DNA of 64,000 bases, taken from Avimonas intestinalis. GTDB lineage: Bacteria; Bacillota; Clostridia; Oscillospirales; Acutalibacteraceae. Within the stretch, counting starts at the first letter, position 1; each line of letters opens with the position of its first letter. The notes under the pieces are model-generated. The model made no database searches, was not told the DNA's origin, and saw only the letters and a program-made list of their open reading frames with translations. Of this stretch, positions 1 to 7,782 are shown in pieces. Position numbers and translations under genes: made by a program. The stretch lies in NCBI GenBank assembly GCA_904380375.1, contig CAJFID010000021.1, positions 1 to 64,000 on the forward strand. The letters are read 5' to 3'.

Positions 1-657
1 GACCACCGCCAGCAGGAACACCCCGCCCCAGATTGCCCAACCGTAATGACCGTGCCCGTAAAATGCGCCCTCCGGATAGGGGCCGAAGAGGATGCCGAGC
101 AGCAGGCCGGCCGCAAAGGCGATCCCTGTGCAAAGGGCAAACACGCGCTTCCCAAACAAGGCGGGAACGACAGAAATTGCCATAGCGGCCCAGAACAAAT
201 GGCTGCTGAGCAGCCAGCCAAAAAGATAACTGTTTTCTCCGGACGGGGCCGCGGACACCAGCCACCCAAGGAAGCTGCTCTCCGAAAAGTCGCACCAGAT
301 CAACCGACCGATCAGGTATATCACGAGATATCCCAGCGCCGTCACGGCGGCTGTTCGGATATTTTCCTTTCCCTTCTGCCCCTTGCCGTCCGCTTCCTTT
401 TCCTCCTGTATGTTATGGGGAAGAGAAACCGGCTCGGCGGGAGGCGGCTTGCCGCGGCTGTTGGCATCCAGCAGCATGTCGACGGTCGTGCCCAATATTT
501 CCGCCAGCTTGAATAGATTTTCCGTGCTTGGGAAAGATTGCCCCGCTTCCCATTTGGCGACAGCCTGCCGGCTTACGCCCACCAAGTCGGCTACCTTTTC
601 TTGCGACATGCCGGCGCGCTGCCTGCAAGACCGAATCCTTTCGCCTATTGCCATCAT
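1..657 (-). CDS. XRE-family HTH regulator fused to a membrane domain (partial, C-terminus off the left edge)
   Basis: Reading from the ATG at 657 there is an open frame of 219 codons with no stop before the window edge. Residues 1-60 form a classic Cro/C1-type helix-turn-helix (GERIRSCRQRAGMSQEKVA, then SRQAVAKWEAG, then LAEILGTTVDMLL). A charged Lys/Glu linker follows, then at least three hydrophobic segments from about residue 100 (around AVTALGYLVIYLIG, LFGWLLSSHLFWAAMAI and LCTGIAFAAGLLLGILFG). The layout is that of clostridial XRE regulators with a C-terminal membrane part; the signal sensed is unknown. The second codon is also ATG, so the start may be 654. An AAGGGGG ribosome site precedes it, behind a long purine-rich leader. 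Confidence 0.85.
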   Translation of the reverse strand, partial: MMAIGERIRSCRQRAGMSQEKVADLVGVSRQAVAKWEAGQSFPSTENLFKLAEILGTTVDMLLDANSRGKPPPAEPVSLPHNIQEEKEADGKGQKGKENIRTAAVTALGYLVIYLIGRLIWCDFSESSFLGWLVSAAPSGENSYLFGWLLSSHLFWAAMAISVVPALFGKRVFALCTGIAFAAGLLLGILFGPYPEGAFYGHGHYGWAIWGGVFLLAVV

Positions 658-667
658 GGATGCCCCC

Positions 668-724
668 TTTTTCCCGTTTTCTCTCTTTTTCTCTTTCTCT
701 CTTCCTCTCTTCCTCTCTTCCTCC
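668..724. repeat. Polypyrimidine/polypurine tract with short tandem repeats in the XRE leader
   Basis: The top strand is almost pure C/T here, with the unit CTTCCTCT repeated in tandem near 700-725. In the mRNA of the leftward XRE gene this is a GA-rich leader between the probable promoter and the start codon. Such tracts can slip in replication, but no effect on frame is expected because it lies outside the coding part. Confidence 0.6.
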
Positions 725-731
725 TATCCCC

Positions 732-787
732 ATCATACCGGAAAATGCCCCCGTTGGCTACCAACTATAGGGCAACTATCGGTTGCC
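732..787 (-). promoter_or_regulatory. Probable promoter/operator region of the XRE gene
   Basis: A leftward -10-like TATGAT lies at 732-737. Just upstream sit two adjacent dyads: GTTGG-CTA-CCAAC at 753-765 and GGCAAC-TATCG-GTTGCC at 771-787, which also share a direct CAACTAT repeat. Dyads of this size beside the promoter of an XRE gene are typical of autoregulatory operators; binding is inferred, not shown. Confidence 0.45.
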
Positions 788-1021
788 CCGCTCCTTTTTT
801 GCAGAAGCGGAGCGACGCGCGCTTCCCCCGGCAGCTGCTCATGCGGCCTTCTGCCGCCGGTGGCAAAGGGATTGCCGGCGCCCTGTGCCCCGTGTTATAC
901 TGGGACGGGCTTCCTTGGCGTCAGGCGGCGGGCAGGCATTTCCTATCCCCTCGCTTACCCGCCGGCAGTTCTGCCTTTTGCCTTGCCTTCCCATTGTCCC
1001 GGGGATTTGCGGCAGGATGCC

Positions 1022-1050
1022 TTGCATTTTTCCAAAGGATCGTTTATAAT
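1022..1050 (+). promoter_or_regulatory. Sigma-A promoter upstream of the SRP RNA
   Basis: TTGCAT at 1022-1027 and TATAAT at 1045-1050 are separated by 17 bp. A second -10-like TACAAT at 1080-1085 lies about 10 bp before the paired 5' end of the SRP RNA and could be the more direct start site, though it lacks a good -35. Confidence 0.6.
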
Positions 1051-1094
1051 AAAAGAACGCGCAGCCTATAGCGATGCGCTACAATGAAAACCGG

Positions 1095-1243
1095 GCCGCA
1101 TGCTTTGGGGCATACGGGCGGGCGGGTCCTGTGCGACGGTGCGCCGTGAACCATGTCAGGCGGGGAACCGAGCAGCATTAAGCGGTTTGCGCCGTGCGCC
1201 GCAGGGAACCTGTCCGCTCGTATGCCCGAGGGAATGCGGCTTT
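1095..1243 (+). ncRNA. ffs: Signal recognition particle RNA (4.5S/6S-like)
   Basis: The conserved bacterial domain IV core is visible: GTCAGG at 1155-1160, GGAA at 1163-1166 and AGCAGC at 1171-1176. The flanks pair into a long rod: GCCGCAT (1095-1101) with ATGCGGC (1234-1240), GGCATACG with CGTATGCC, and further inner stems. A short T run follows at 1241-1244. The RNA binds Ffh and targets membrane proteins to the translocon. Its place directly before dnaX is conserved in many Firmicutes. At about 145 nt it is longer than the 4.5S type (about 110) and shorter than the Bacillus type (about 270). The ends are set by pairing and may be off by several bases. Confidence 0.85.
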
Positions 1244-1300
1244 TATCTGTACAGGGCGGCAGAGGCTGGCAAAGCCCCGCCGCGGGAAGGAGGCGTAGCC

Positions 1301-3022
1301 TTGTATCAGGTGCTTTACCGGAAATGGCGTCCGCAGACGTTTTCCGACGTATACGGGCAGCCGGCGATCACCACCGCGCTCAAAAACGAGCTGCGAACCG
1401 GCCGGCTTGCGCACGCTTACCTGTTCACCGGCTCCCGGGGGACGGGGAAAACCACCTGCGCCAAGATTTTGGCCAAGGCGGTCAACTGCCTCTCCCCGCG
1501 GGAGGGCGACCCCTGCAACGAATGCGAGATCTGCCGCGGGATTGACGACGGCACCATCCTTGACGTGGTGGAAATCGACGCGGCGTCAAACAACGGGGTG
1601 GACAATATCCGCGACCTGCGGGAGGAGGTCAACTTTACCCCCTCGGTGGCCAAATACCGGGTGTATATTATTGACGAGGTACACATGCTTTCCTCCGGCG
1701 CCTTCAATGCCCTGCTCAAGACGCTTGAGGAGCCCCCGGCCCATGTGATCTTCATCCTGGCTACCACCGAGGTGCATAAGCTGCCCGCTACCATCCTTTC
1801 CCGCTGCCAGCGGTTTGATTTCGGCCGGATTGCGCCGGAGGATATCGCGGCCCGCATCCGGTATATCGCCGAGCGGGAGGACTTTACCGTCACCGACGAC
1901 GCGGCCCTGCTGCTGGCCCGGCTGGCGGACGGGGGGATGCGGGACGCGCTCTCCCTGCTTGACCAGTGCGTCTCCCGTTCCCGGGAGGTCACGGAGGACA
2001 CGGTGGCGCAGACGGCCGGCTTGGCGGGCCGGGACTACCTGTTTGAGCTGTCCCAGGCGGTGCGGAGCCAGGACGGCGGCGCGGTCCTCACCCTGATCGG
2101 GCGGCTGCACGGCGCGTCGCGGGATATGGAGCGGCTCTGCGCCGAGCTGATTGATTTTTACCGCAATTTGATGATTATCAAAAGCGTGCCCGACCCGGCG
2201 GGGCTGATTGTCGCCCCGCCCGCCGAGCTGGAACGGCTGCGGCAGGAGGCCGCGCGGTATGAGCTGCCGGCCATCCTGCACTGTATGCAGGTGCTGCAGG
2301 ATGCGCTGGAGCGGCTGCGTTCCGGCGCGTCCCGCCGGGTGGAGATGGAGATGGCGGTGCTGCGCCTCTGCGCCCCGGAGCTGGATTCCGGCACGGCCGC
2401 CCTCCTGCGGCGGGTGAAGGCGCTGGAGGACGCGCTGCGCGGCGGCCGGGTCCCCGCGCCTCCCGCAGAGGGGGCGGCGCCCTTGGCCGCCGCCCCGGTT
2501 GAGCAGGCGGCTCCGGCCTTCCCGGCCTCGGCTCCCGCCTCTCCGCCGGCGGCATCGGATGCTATGGCATCGGATGCGGCCGCATCTTCTTCCCCGCCGC
2601 CTGCGCCCGTCCAGGACGGGGAAGCAGGGCCCCGGCCCGCTGCCGGGGTACCGGGATCGGCCCCGGATGTGCCGCCGGAGGGAGCGGGCGCGGGCTCTGC
2701 GGAGGTACCCTTTGCCCGCTGGAGCGACGTGCTCGAAACGCTGTCCACCTCCTGCCCGCCGATGTACGGGGTGCTGGTTGGCTCCACCGCGGTGCTGCGG
2801 GGGGACTATGTGCTGATTGAAACCGACAACGAGCTGTTTAAGTCGCTGGTCGGGCGGGACGGGAATAAAGCGCTCCTGGCCGATGCCGTCCGCAGCGTGA
2901 CCGGCCGCGCGCACCGCATCGGCGTGAAAAAGAAGGCGGCGGCCCCGGCCCCCGGCAGCGACCCGCTGGCCGATTTTATTCGCAGCAGCCGCCAGCTCGG
3001 GGTGGATGTGGAGGTCAAGTAG
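1301..3022 (+). CDS. dnaX: DNA polymerase III subunit gamma/tau
   Basis: This is the clamp-loader ATPase that loads the sliding clamp and, through tau, binds the polymerase core. The start chosen is TTG at 1301: AAGGAGG at 1287-1293 sits 7 bp upstream, and translation gives YQVLYRKWRPQTF, the family N-terminus. Upstream in-frame ATG codons fall inside the SRP RNA. Seen in order: Walker A GSRGTGKTT, the four-Cys zinc finger (CLSPREGDPCNECEIC), Walker B IIDEVHML, sensor 1 LATTEVHKLP, then a Pro/Ala-rich linker (about residues 380-480) and a short conserved C-terminal domain. The 573-residue product fits the family. No programmed frameshift site was recognised. It leads the dnaX-ybaB-recR cluster. 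Confidence 0.96.
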   Translation: MYQVLYRKWRPQTFSDVYGQPAITTALKNELRTGRLAHAYLFTGSRGTGKTTCAKILAKAVNCLSPREGDPCNECEICRGIDDGTILDVVEIDAASNNGVDNIRDLREEVNFTPSVAKYRVYIIDEVHMLSSGAFNALLKTLEEPPAHVIFILATTEVHKLPATILSRCQRFDFGRIAPEDIAARIRYIAEREDFTVTDDAALLLARLADGGMRDALSLLDQCVSRSREVTEDTVAQTAGLAGRDYLFELSQAVRSQDGGAVLTLIGRLHGASRDMERLCAELIDFYRNLMIIKSVPDPAGLIVAPPAELERLRQEAARYELPAILHCMQVLQDALERLRSGASRRVEMEMAVLRLCAPELDSGTAALLRRVKALEDALRGGRVPAPPAEGAAPLAAAPVEQAAPAFPASAPASPPAASDAMASDAAASSSPPPAPVQDGEAGPRPAAGVPGSAPDVPPEGAGAGSAEVPFARWSDVLETLSTSCPPMYGVLVGSTAVLRGDYVLIETDNELFKSLVGRDGNKALLADAVRSVTGRAHRIGVKKKAAAPAPGSDPLADFIRSSRQLGVDVEVK

Positions 3023-3159
3023 GGCGGGAACACCATGGATTCAGCGGGACGCGCATCCCGGTCAGGCCCGGGCCATGCCGTGCCCCGTGGCGATCCGCCG
3101 CAGAGGCCATCAGCCCGGCGGCGGGATAAAATTCGGACGAATCAAAGGAAGGGATCGTT

Positions 3160-3510
3160 ATGAAAGCAAGATTACCCCAGGGATACAGCAGCAAGGGCCC
3201 GGGCAACATGCAGAGCATGATCAAGCAGGCCCAGAAGATGCAGGCGGACATGGAGGCGCTGCAGGCCGAGCTTGACGAGCGGGAGTATACCTCCGCGGCC
3301 GGCGGCGGCGCGGTGTCCGCCACGGTCAACGGCAAGCACCAGATCGTCAAGCTGGATATCCAGCCCGAGGTAGTGGATCCCGAGGACGTCGAGATGCTGG
3401 CCGACCTGGTGACCGCCGCGGTCAACGAGGCGATCCGGCAGGCGGCGGAAACCAGCGAAGCCGAGATGGGCAAGGTGACCGGCGGGCTGAATATGCCCGG
3501 CCTGTTCTGA
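3160..3510 (+). CDS. ybaB: YbaB/EbfC family nucleoid-associated protein
   Basis: A small DNA-binding protein of 116 residues. The family signature is clear: GNMQSMIKQAQKMQADMEA, a strand with the glycine run SAAGGGAVSATVNG, and DPEDVEMLADLVTAAVNEA near the end. Family members form dimers that coat DNA and are thought to act with RecR in repair. It starts behind AAAGGAAGGG and ends one base before recR, so the two are almost certainly cotranscribed with dnaX. A 137-bp spacer separates it from dnaX; no other gene was seen there. Confidence 0.93.
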   Translation: MKARLPQGYSSKGPGNMQSMIKQAQKMQADMEALQAELDEREYTSAAGGGAVSATVNGKHQIVKLDIQPEVVDPEDVEMLADLVTAAVNEAIRQAAETSEAEMGKVTGGLNMPGLF

Positions 3511-3511
3511 T

Positions 3512-4111
3512 ATGGCGTATACGGTAGCGCCTCTCGCCCGGCTGGTGGAGCAGCTCGAGCGGCTGCCGGGCATCGGGCACAAATCGGCGCAGCGGCTGGC
3601 GTTCTACCTGCTGAACCTGCCGGAGAAAAACGCCGCCGATTTCGTCGGCGCGATCACCGAGGCGCGGGAGAAGATCCATGAATGCTCCGTCTGCCATAAC
3701 CTGACCGACCAGGAGCTCTGCCCCATCTGCCGGGCGGACGGGCGGGATGCGTCCACCATCTGCGTGGTCGAGGATCCGCGGGACGTGCTTGCCTTTGAGC
3801 GGACGCGGGAGTATAACGGCCTGTACCACGTCCTGCACGGCACCATCTCCCCAATGGACGGGGTGGGGCCGGAGCAGCTCCGGATTAAGGAGCTGCTGGC
3901 CCGGGTGGCCGGCGGTGAGGTGCAGGAGGTTATTATGGCGACCAACCCTACCGTCGAAGGGGAAGCGACGGCGATGTATATCAGCAAGCTGCTGGCCCCC
4001 TTTGGCGTCAAGGTCACCCGCCTGGCCTACGGCATCCCGGTGGGGGGCGACCTTGAATACGCGGATGAGATCACCCTCCGCCGCTCGCTTGAGGGCCGTA
4101 GCGAGCTGTAG
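3512..4111 (+). CDS. recR: Recombination protein RecR
   Basis: RecR works with RecF/RecO to load RecA onto gapped DNA. The 199-residue product has the full family layout: an N-terminal helix-hairpin-helix (LERLPGIGHKSAQRLAF), a four-cysteine zinc finger (CSVCHNLTDQELCPIC, residues about 57-72), and a Toprim domain with CVVEDPRDVLAFE and the conserved ATNPTVEGEATAMY. The C-terminal RLAYGIPVGGDLEYADE is also typical. The start lies one base after the ybaB stop, which points to translational coupling. Confidence 0.97.
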   Translation: MAYTVAPLARLVEQLERLPGIGHKSAQRLAFYLLNLPEKNAADFVGAITEAREKIHECSVCHNLTDQELCPICRADGRDASTICVVEDPRDVLAFERTREYNGLYHVLHGTISPMDGVGPEQLRIKELLARVAGGEVQEVIMATNPTVEGEATAMYISKLLAPFGVKVTRLAYGIPVGGDLEYADEITLRRSLEGRSEL

Positions 4112-4225
4112 ACCTTGTACGGCTTTTCCATTTTACCCTTGCACGCGGACTCCCCGCCGGGGATTATTCCAAAGCGGCTTTGACCGGCGGCGCGTTTTCA
4201 GCTAGCCGGGGGAAAAGGGGTAGTG

Positions 4226-4726
4226 ATGGCGATGTTTTGGATGGTTGGGTGGATCTGGGTGTTTACCCTGATAGGCATCCTTGCGCAAATTCTTATCCTG
4301 CGCCGGAAAACGCCGCGGCGGCCCGGATGGGCGGTGCCGGCGGTGCTGGCGGCGCTGGGGATCCTGCGCACAGGGCTGCTTTGTGCCCTCGACTGGCCGT
4401 ACGGCGTGGCGGAGGAGTTGGCGGGACACGGCTTTTGGGAGAATGCTGCCCCCCTGGCGGCGCACCTGTTTTTGGGCTGCTTGCCCGCGCTGGGAGCGCT
4501 GGTGGTCTGGGCGCTCTTCCGGCTGCGGAGGCGGTGGGCCGCCGTCCTGCTGGCCGCGGCGTTTGTGCTGGTGTTCCCATTTTATATAGGAATCATCAAG
4601 GATGGTGGCTCCCGTGTGTACGGCGCGGTGCTGTACGACCTTACGTTTTTGCATCGGCTGCCCGAAGCGGAAGGGCTGCCCTATGTCACAGGGACCGAAT
4701 TCCGGCCCCTTCACCTGGAATGGTGA
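4226..4726 (+). CDS. Predicted four-helix membrane protein, function unknown
   Basis: About 166 residues with four hydrophobic stretches: near residues 2-24, 34-56, 74-97 and 103-122, the third and fourth separated by an Arg-rich loop. The final 45 residues are polar (ending PLHLEW). No family was recognised. The start is set at ATG 4226 behind GGGGAAAAGGGG; GTG 4223 or ATG 4232 are alternatives. It lies 114 bp after recR and 33 bp before smpB on the same strand, so it may be read through from the recR transcript. Confidence 0.7.
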   Translation: MAMFWMVGWIWVFTLIGILAQILILRRKTPRRPGWAVPAVLAALGILRTGLLCALDWPYGVAEELAGHGFWENAAPLAAHLFLGCLPALGALVVWALFRLRRRWAAVLLAAAFVLVFPFYIGIIKDGGSRVYGAVLYDLTFLHRLPEAEGLPYVTGTEFRPLHLEW

Positions 4727-4759
4727 AAAATCCATACGATGGAGAGAGGAGGGCGCGTG

Positions 4760-5233
4760 ATGGCGGCCCCCAAAAAGGAGAATACCAAAACCATTGCCAG
4801 CAACCGCAAGGCGTTCCACGACTACTTTGTCGAGGATTCAATGGAGGCGGGGATTGAGCTGGCCGGCACCGAGGTCAAAAGCCTCCGCCAAGGGGCGGTG
4901 AACCTCAAGGATTCCTGGTGCCAGATCGAGGACGGCGAAATTTTTGTCCACGGGATGCACATCAGCCCGTACGAAAAGGGGAATATTTTCAACCGCGCCC
5001 CCATGCGGGAGCGGCGGCTCCTGCTGCATAAGAAGGAAATCCTGCGGCTGTTCGGCCTGGTCAAGCAGCAGGGGCTGACCTTGATTCCCCTTTCCCTGTA
5101 TTTTAAGGGTTCGCGGGTCAAGGTGCAGCTCGGGCTCTGCCGCGGTAAAAAGCTGTACGACAAGCGGGAGGACGCGGCGCGCCGGGACATGAAGCGCGAC
5201 GCCGACCGTGCGTTGAAGGAACGCAACGCTTAA
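4760..5233 (+). CDS. smpB: SsrA-binding protein SmpB
   Basis: SmpB carries tmRNA to stalled ribosomes in trans-translation. The 157-residue protein shows the family core: NRKAFHDYFVEDSMEAGIEL, GTEVKSLRQGAVNLKDSW, HISPYEKGN, RRLLLHKKEI and a basic C-terminal tail (GKKLYDKREDAARRD) that folds into the decoding centre. ATG 4760 is preferred because GAGAGGAGGG lies just upstream; the ATG 21 bp earlier would put that site inside the gene. No tmRNA gene was recognised in the following 750 bp, although ssrA often lies near smpB. Confidence 0.96.
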   Translation: MAAPKKENTKTIASNRKAFHDYFVEDSMEAGIELAGTEVKSLRQGAVNLKDSWCQIEDGEIFVHGMHISPYEKGNIFNRAPMRERRLLLHKKEILRLFGLVKQQGLTLIPLSLYFKGSRVKVQLGLCRGKKLYDKREDAARRDMKRDADRALKERNA

Positions 5234-5286
5234 AAGCGGTGCCCTGTGCGCCGTCCCGCTGGACAAATCCTGCGTAAGGCACAGCC

Positions 5287-5315
5287 AAGCCGCCCGTAAT
5301 GAGGGGCGGCTTTTG
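5287..5315 (+). terminator. Rho-independent terminator after smpB
   Basis: GCCGCCC (5289-5295) pairs with GGGCGGC (5304-5310) across an 8-base loop, followed by TTTT. It ends the rightward dnaX-smpB run. Confidence 0.8.
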
Positions 5316-5981
5316 CTTTGCTTCTACCAGCGCCGCTCCGGCCGTTTAAAGATACGGGTTTACCCTGTGCGGCGAGTATACGTCATAGGCATCAAGCGGC
5401 GCCGCCTTCGAGTTCGCAAAGGGGAGGCACCACCCCGGCCGGCCTCCGCTTTCACCGGCGCCTTGGTAATCCAATGCCGGCGGAAAGGGAGGGCATCCCA
5501 TTATCCAATGATTGCATCTTATGTAAATTATAGTAAAAAATATGCAAAATCTGAAATTTTATGCGGGATTCAGAACCCCTTTGGGACGCGGCTTATCCAC
5601 TCCCGCTGCTCCTATTGTTTCCTATTACCGCGCAGGAGCATTGAAAGATGGAGGGCAATAAGGATTCTGAGCAAAAGGTAAGTACCATAAATATAAGCTT
5701 TATTATTCCGGATATTTCCGTGGAAAATCAAAATATTCCGTTTATTTACGGAAATAGTAGCTGGAAAAACAGCCGCTGCTTCATGCTGCGGCTGTTTTTC
5801 CAGAATAGTTTGGTTAGAGGAATTTCGACTGTATTCAGTATAGCGAAGATACGCATTCCTGTCGATATACGATCTGCAACAAATCCTGTACTTTCTGCAA
5901 TTTTTCTTTTTAGAAATGTAAATTATTTTCCAAATTCCCAGTATTTATCCGTAGTTTACTTTTATTAGGAGACCGCATCCT
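5316..5981. other. Geneless stretch, AT-rich in its right half
   Basis: No convincing gene on either strand. From about 5500 the base composition drops sharply below that of the neighbours. Short open frames exist but lack ribosome sites and cross the hairpin at 5761-5803. A short leftward reading near 5850-5920 (QKVQDLLQIVYRQECVSSLY) looks protein-like but cannot be extended. The patch may be the residue of acquired DNA. Confidence 0.6.
5761..5803. repeat. Perfect 16-bp inverted repeat
   Basis: The left arm (5761-5776) begins CTGGAAAAACAGCCGC and the right arm (5788-5803) is its exact reverse complement, with an 11-base loop. The outer part of each arm holds A5/T5. It may be a bidirectional terminator or an element end; it lies in the AT-rich patch with no gene ending close by on the plus strand. 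Confidence 0.75.
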
Positions 5982-7463
5982 CTATTTTCCGGAGTGGGAT
6001 TCTTCCGGGCCGTTTTCCTTGGAGGGGGCTTCGCCGTTGTTCCCTTTGCTCCCGGCGTCTCCGCTGCCGTGGTGGGCCTCAGCCGGCGTATGCCTGCCTC
6101 TCTCTGCCTTTTTGGGCCGGTGAGGGATCGCAAGGGCCTGTTTCATCCGTCCCCACGGAGAATCCGGCGGGGACTCCTGTTCAGCTTCCTGCGGTGGCTT
6201 CGCAGGATCTGCTACCGCCTCCTTGTCCGGCATGGCTTGGGCGCTGTCGGGCCTTTGGGCGCTGGCTGAGACGTCGACATCGCCTAGATCCGGCAGCGTA
6301 TCAAGAGAGGAGCCCTCTCCCTCCTGGGCGGAGCGGGCGGCCTGCTTGCGGCGGCGGTAGCGGATGATGTCAATCAGGAGCATCTGCACAATGGCGATCA
6401 TGGGGACGCCGAGGAAAATGCCCCAGAAGCCGAATAAGCCGCCGCCCAAAGTGATGGCCAGCAGGACATAGATCGGCTTGATGCCCACCTTGTCGCCGAC
6501 GACGCGGGGCTGGATCAAATTGGCGTCGAGCTGCTGCATCCCGATAATGTAAATTGCCAGGAAGATGCTGCCGTACAGGTTCCCGGAGAGCAGGGAAATC
6601 GCCACCGCGGCGACCCCGCCGATGATGGCCCCGAAATAGGGGATCATGTTCAGCAGGCCGATCATAAAGCCCAGCACGATCGGCACCGGTGCGCGGAAAA
6701 TAAAGCAGCCGATCGTCATGATCACCGAGACAATGCAGGCGTCGATCACCTGGGAGTACAGGTAATTATAGAAAATATCGCAGGAGCGGTGGATATACTT
6801 GGAAAGGACCGCCATGGGCCGCGCGGGGATAAAGAGGGAGAAAACCAGTTTGCAGGCCCGCACCAGCGATTCCCGGCCGAGCAGCATATACACTGAAATG
6901 ATCAGCGCCATGAATACGTTGAGAAGGGAAGAGGTGAAGTCCATAATCCCCTTAAAATAGGAGGGGGCGTTTTCCAGATTCAGCAGGGGAAGAATATACG
7001 AGCGGTAGACACTGTCGGCCGCATCCGCCAGGTTCAGCCCTTCAAGCAGGCCGCCTTCCTTCGTCAAGGAATCCAAGGTGGCCATAAACTGCTCAAAATA
7101 GCCAGGCAGGGCGGTAATCAGGCTGCGCACTCCGTTGATGATGGCCGGGATAGCAAAGGTAAGCAGGATCGCGATCAGGGCGAAGAGGGCCACATACACA
7201 CAAAGAACGGAAAAAGCCCGGGCATGTTTGTGGACGATGCGGGCCTTCGCCTTGCCGAATTTACGCTCAAAGAATTTGACCGGCCCGTATAAAAGGAACG
7301 CCAGGCCGAGCCCGATGATAAAGGGGCTGAGGATGTCAAAAACCCGCCAGATAAAGTCCCAGATGACCTGGAGGTTGTCAAAGGTCTTATATACGGCGAT
7401 CAAAGCGACGCCCAGGACAAAAAAGCCGAGCAGGTGCGTCAGGTTTTTAATGCGTTCCTTCAT
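5982..7463 (-). CDS. AI-2E family transporter (PerM/TqsA-like membrane protein)
   Basis: A 493-residue polytopic membrane protein. The N-terminal half has paired hydrophobic helices (VLGVALIAVYKTF, LSPFIIGLGLAFLLYGPV, SVLCVYVALFALIAILL). The C-terminal half has the family core: a re-entrant segment with VLGFMIGLLNMIPYFGAIIG, then LDANLIQPRVVGDKVGIKP and GGGLFGFWGIFLGVP. Family members export small molecules; the best studied move autoinducer-2, and others act in Na+/H+ exchange, so the substrate here is open. The last 120 residues are a Pro/Glu/Ser-rich cytoplasmic tail not typical of the family. It is a single gene with its own promoter. Confidence 0.9.
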   Translation of the reverse strand: MKERIKNLTHLLGFFVLGVALIAVYKTFDNLQVIWDFIWRVFDILSPFIIGLGLAFLLYGPVKFFERKFGKAKARIVHKHARAFSVLCVYVALFALIAILLTFAIPAIINGVRSLITALPGYFEQFMATLDSLTKEGGLLEGLNLADAADSVYRSYILPLLNLENAPSYFKGIMDFTSSLLNVFMALIISVYMLLGRESLVRACKLVFSLFIPARPMAVLSKYIHRSCDIFYNYLYSQVIDACIVSVIMTIGCFIFRAPVPIVLGFMIGLLNMIPYFGAIIGGVAAVAISLLSGNLYGSIFLAIYIIGMQQLDANLIQPRVVGDKVGIKPIYVLLAITLGGGLFGFWGIFLGVPMIAIVQMLLIDIIRYRRRKQAARSAQEGEGSSLDTLPDLGDVDVSASAQRPDSAQAMPDKEAVADPAKPPQEAEQESPPDSPWGRMKQALAIPHRPKKAERGRHTPAEAHHGSGDAGSKGNNGEAPSKENGPEESHSGK

Positions 7464-7513
7464 GCCGAAATTCCCTCTCTGGCCGTTGCCGGAAAATAGG
7501 GTTTGCTCTTTTT

Positions 7514-7542
7514 AGTATACCAACTTTTTTCAGGCGTCACAA
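7514..7542 (-). promoter_or_regulatory. Sigma-A promoter of the AI-2E transporter gene
   Basis: On the minus strand TTGTGA (7537-7542) and TATACT (7514-7519) are 17 bp apart, about 50 bp before the start codon. The rest of the interval 7543-7782 up to the end of the FAD gene shows no other gene or clear terminator. Confidence 0.75.
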
Positions 7543-7782
7543 GAGCGGCACAAGGAAAAAAAGCAAGAAAAGAGACGAAAAGGCGGAAGGATTTCTTAAT
7601 CTTTGCGAGGAACCCGCCGATACGGGAAGGTAGGCGAGGATGCGGCCAGGGGGAGGCTAGGGACGGGATGGAGGCAGCGCAGCAGGGAAGAGCGGCGCAG
7701 GAAACGTCTATGGGGAAATATTGTGGCCCTTTTGGGTGGCCTCCCGGCTTTTCTATTGCGCGGTACGAGAGCCGGCGTCCTT

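Noticed and set aside
1100..1300. N-terminal extension of dnaX from upstream ATG codons
   Set aside because: The region is the SRP RNA; the family N-terminus and a strong ribosome site place the start at TTG 1301.
5400..5440. T-loop-like TTCGAGTTCG, considered as part of a tmRNA or tRNA
   Set aside because: No matching acceptor stem or other arms could be found; no tRNA-like fold in the region after smpB.
5648..5968. 106-codon frame in the AT-rich patch
   Set aside because: It crosses the 16-bp inverted repeat, lacks a ribosome site and looks like random AT-rich translation.
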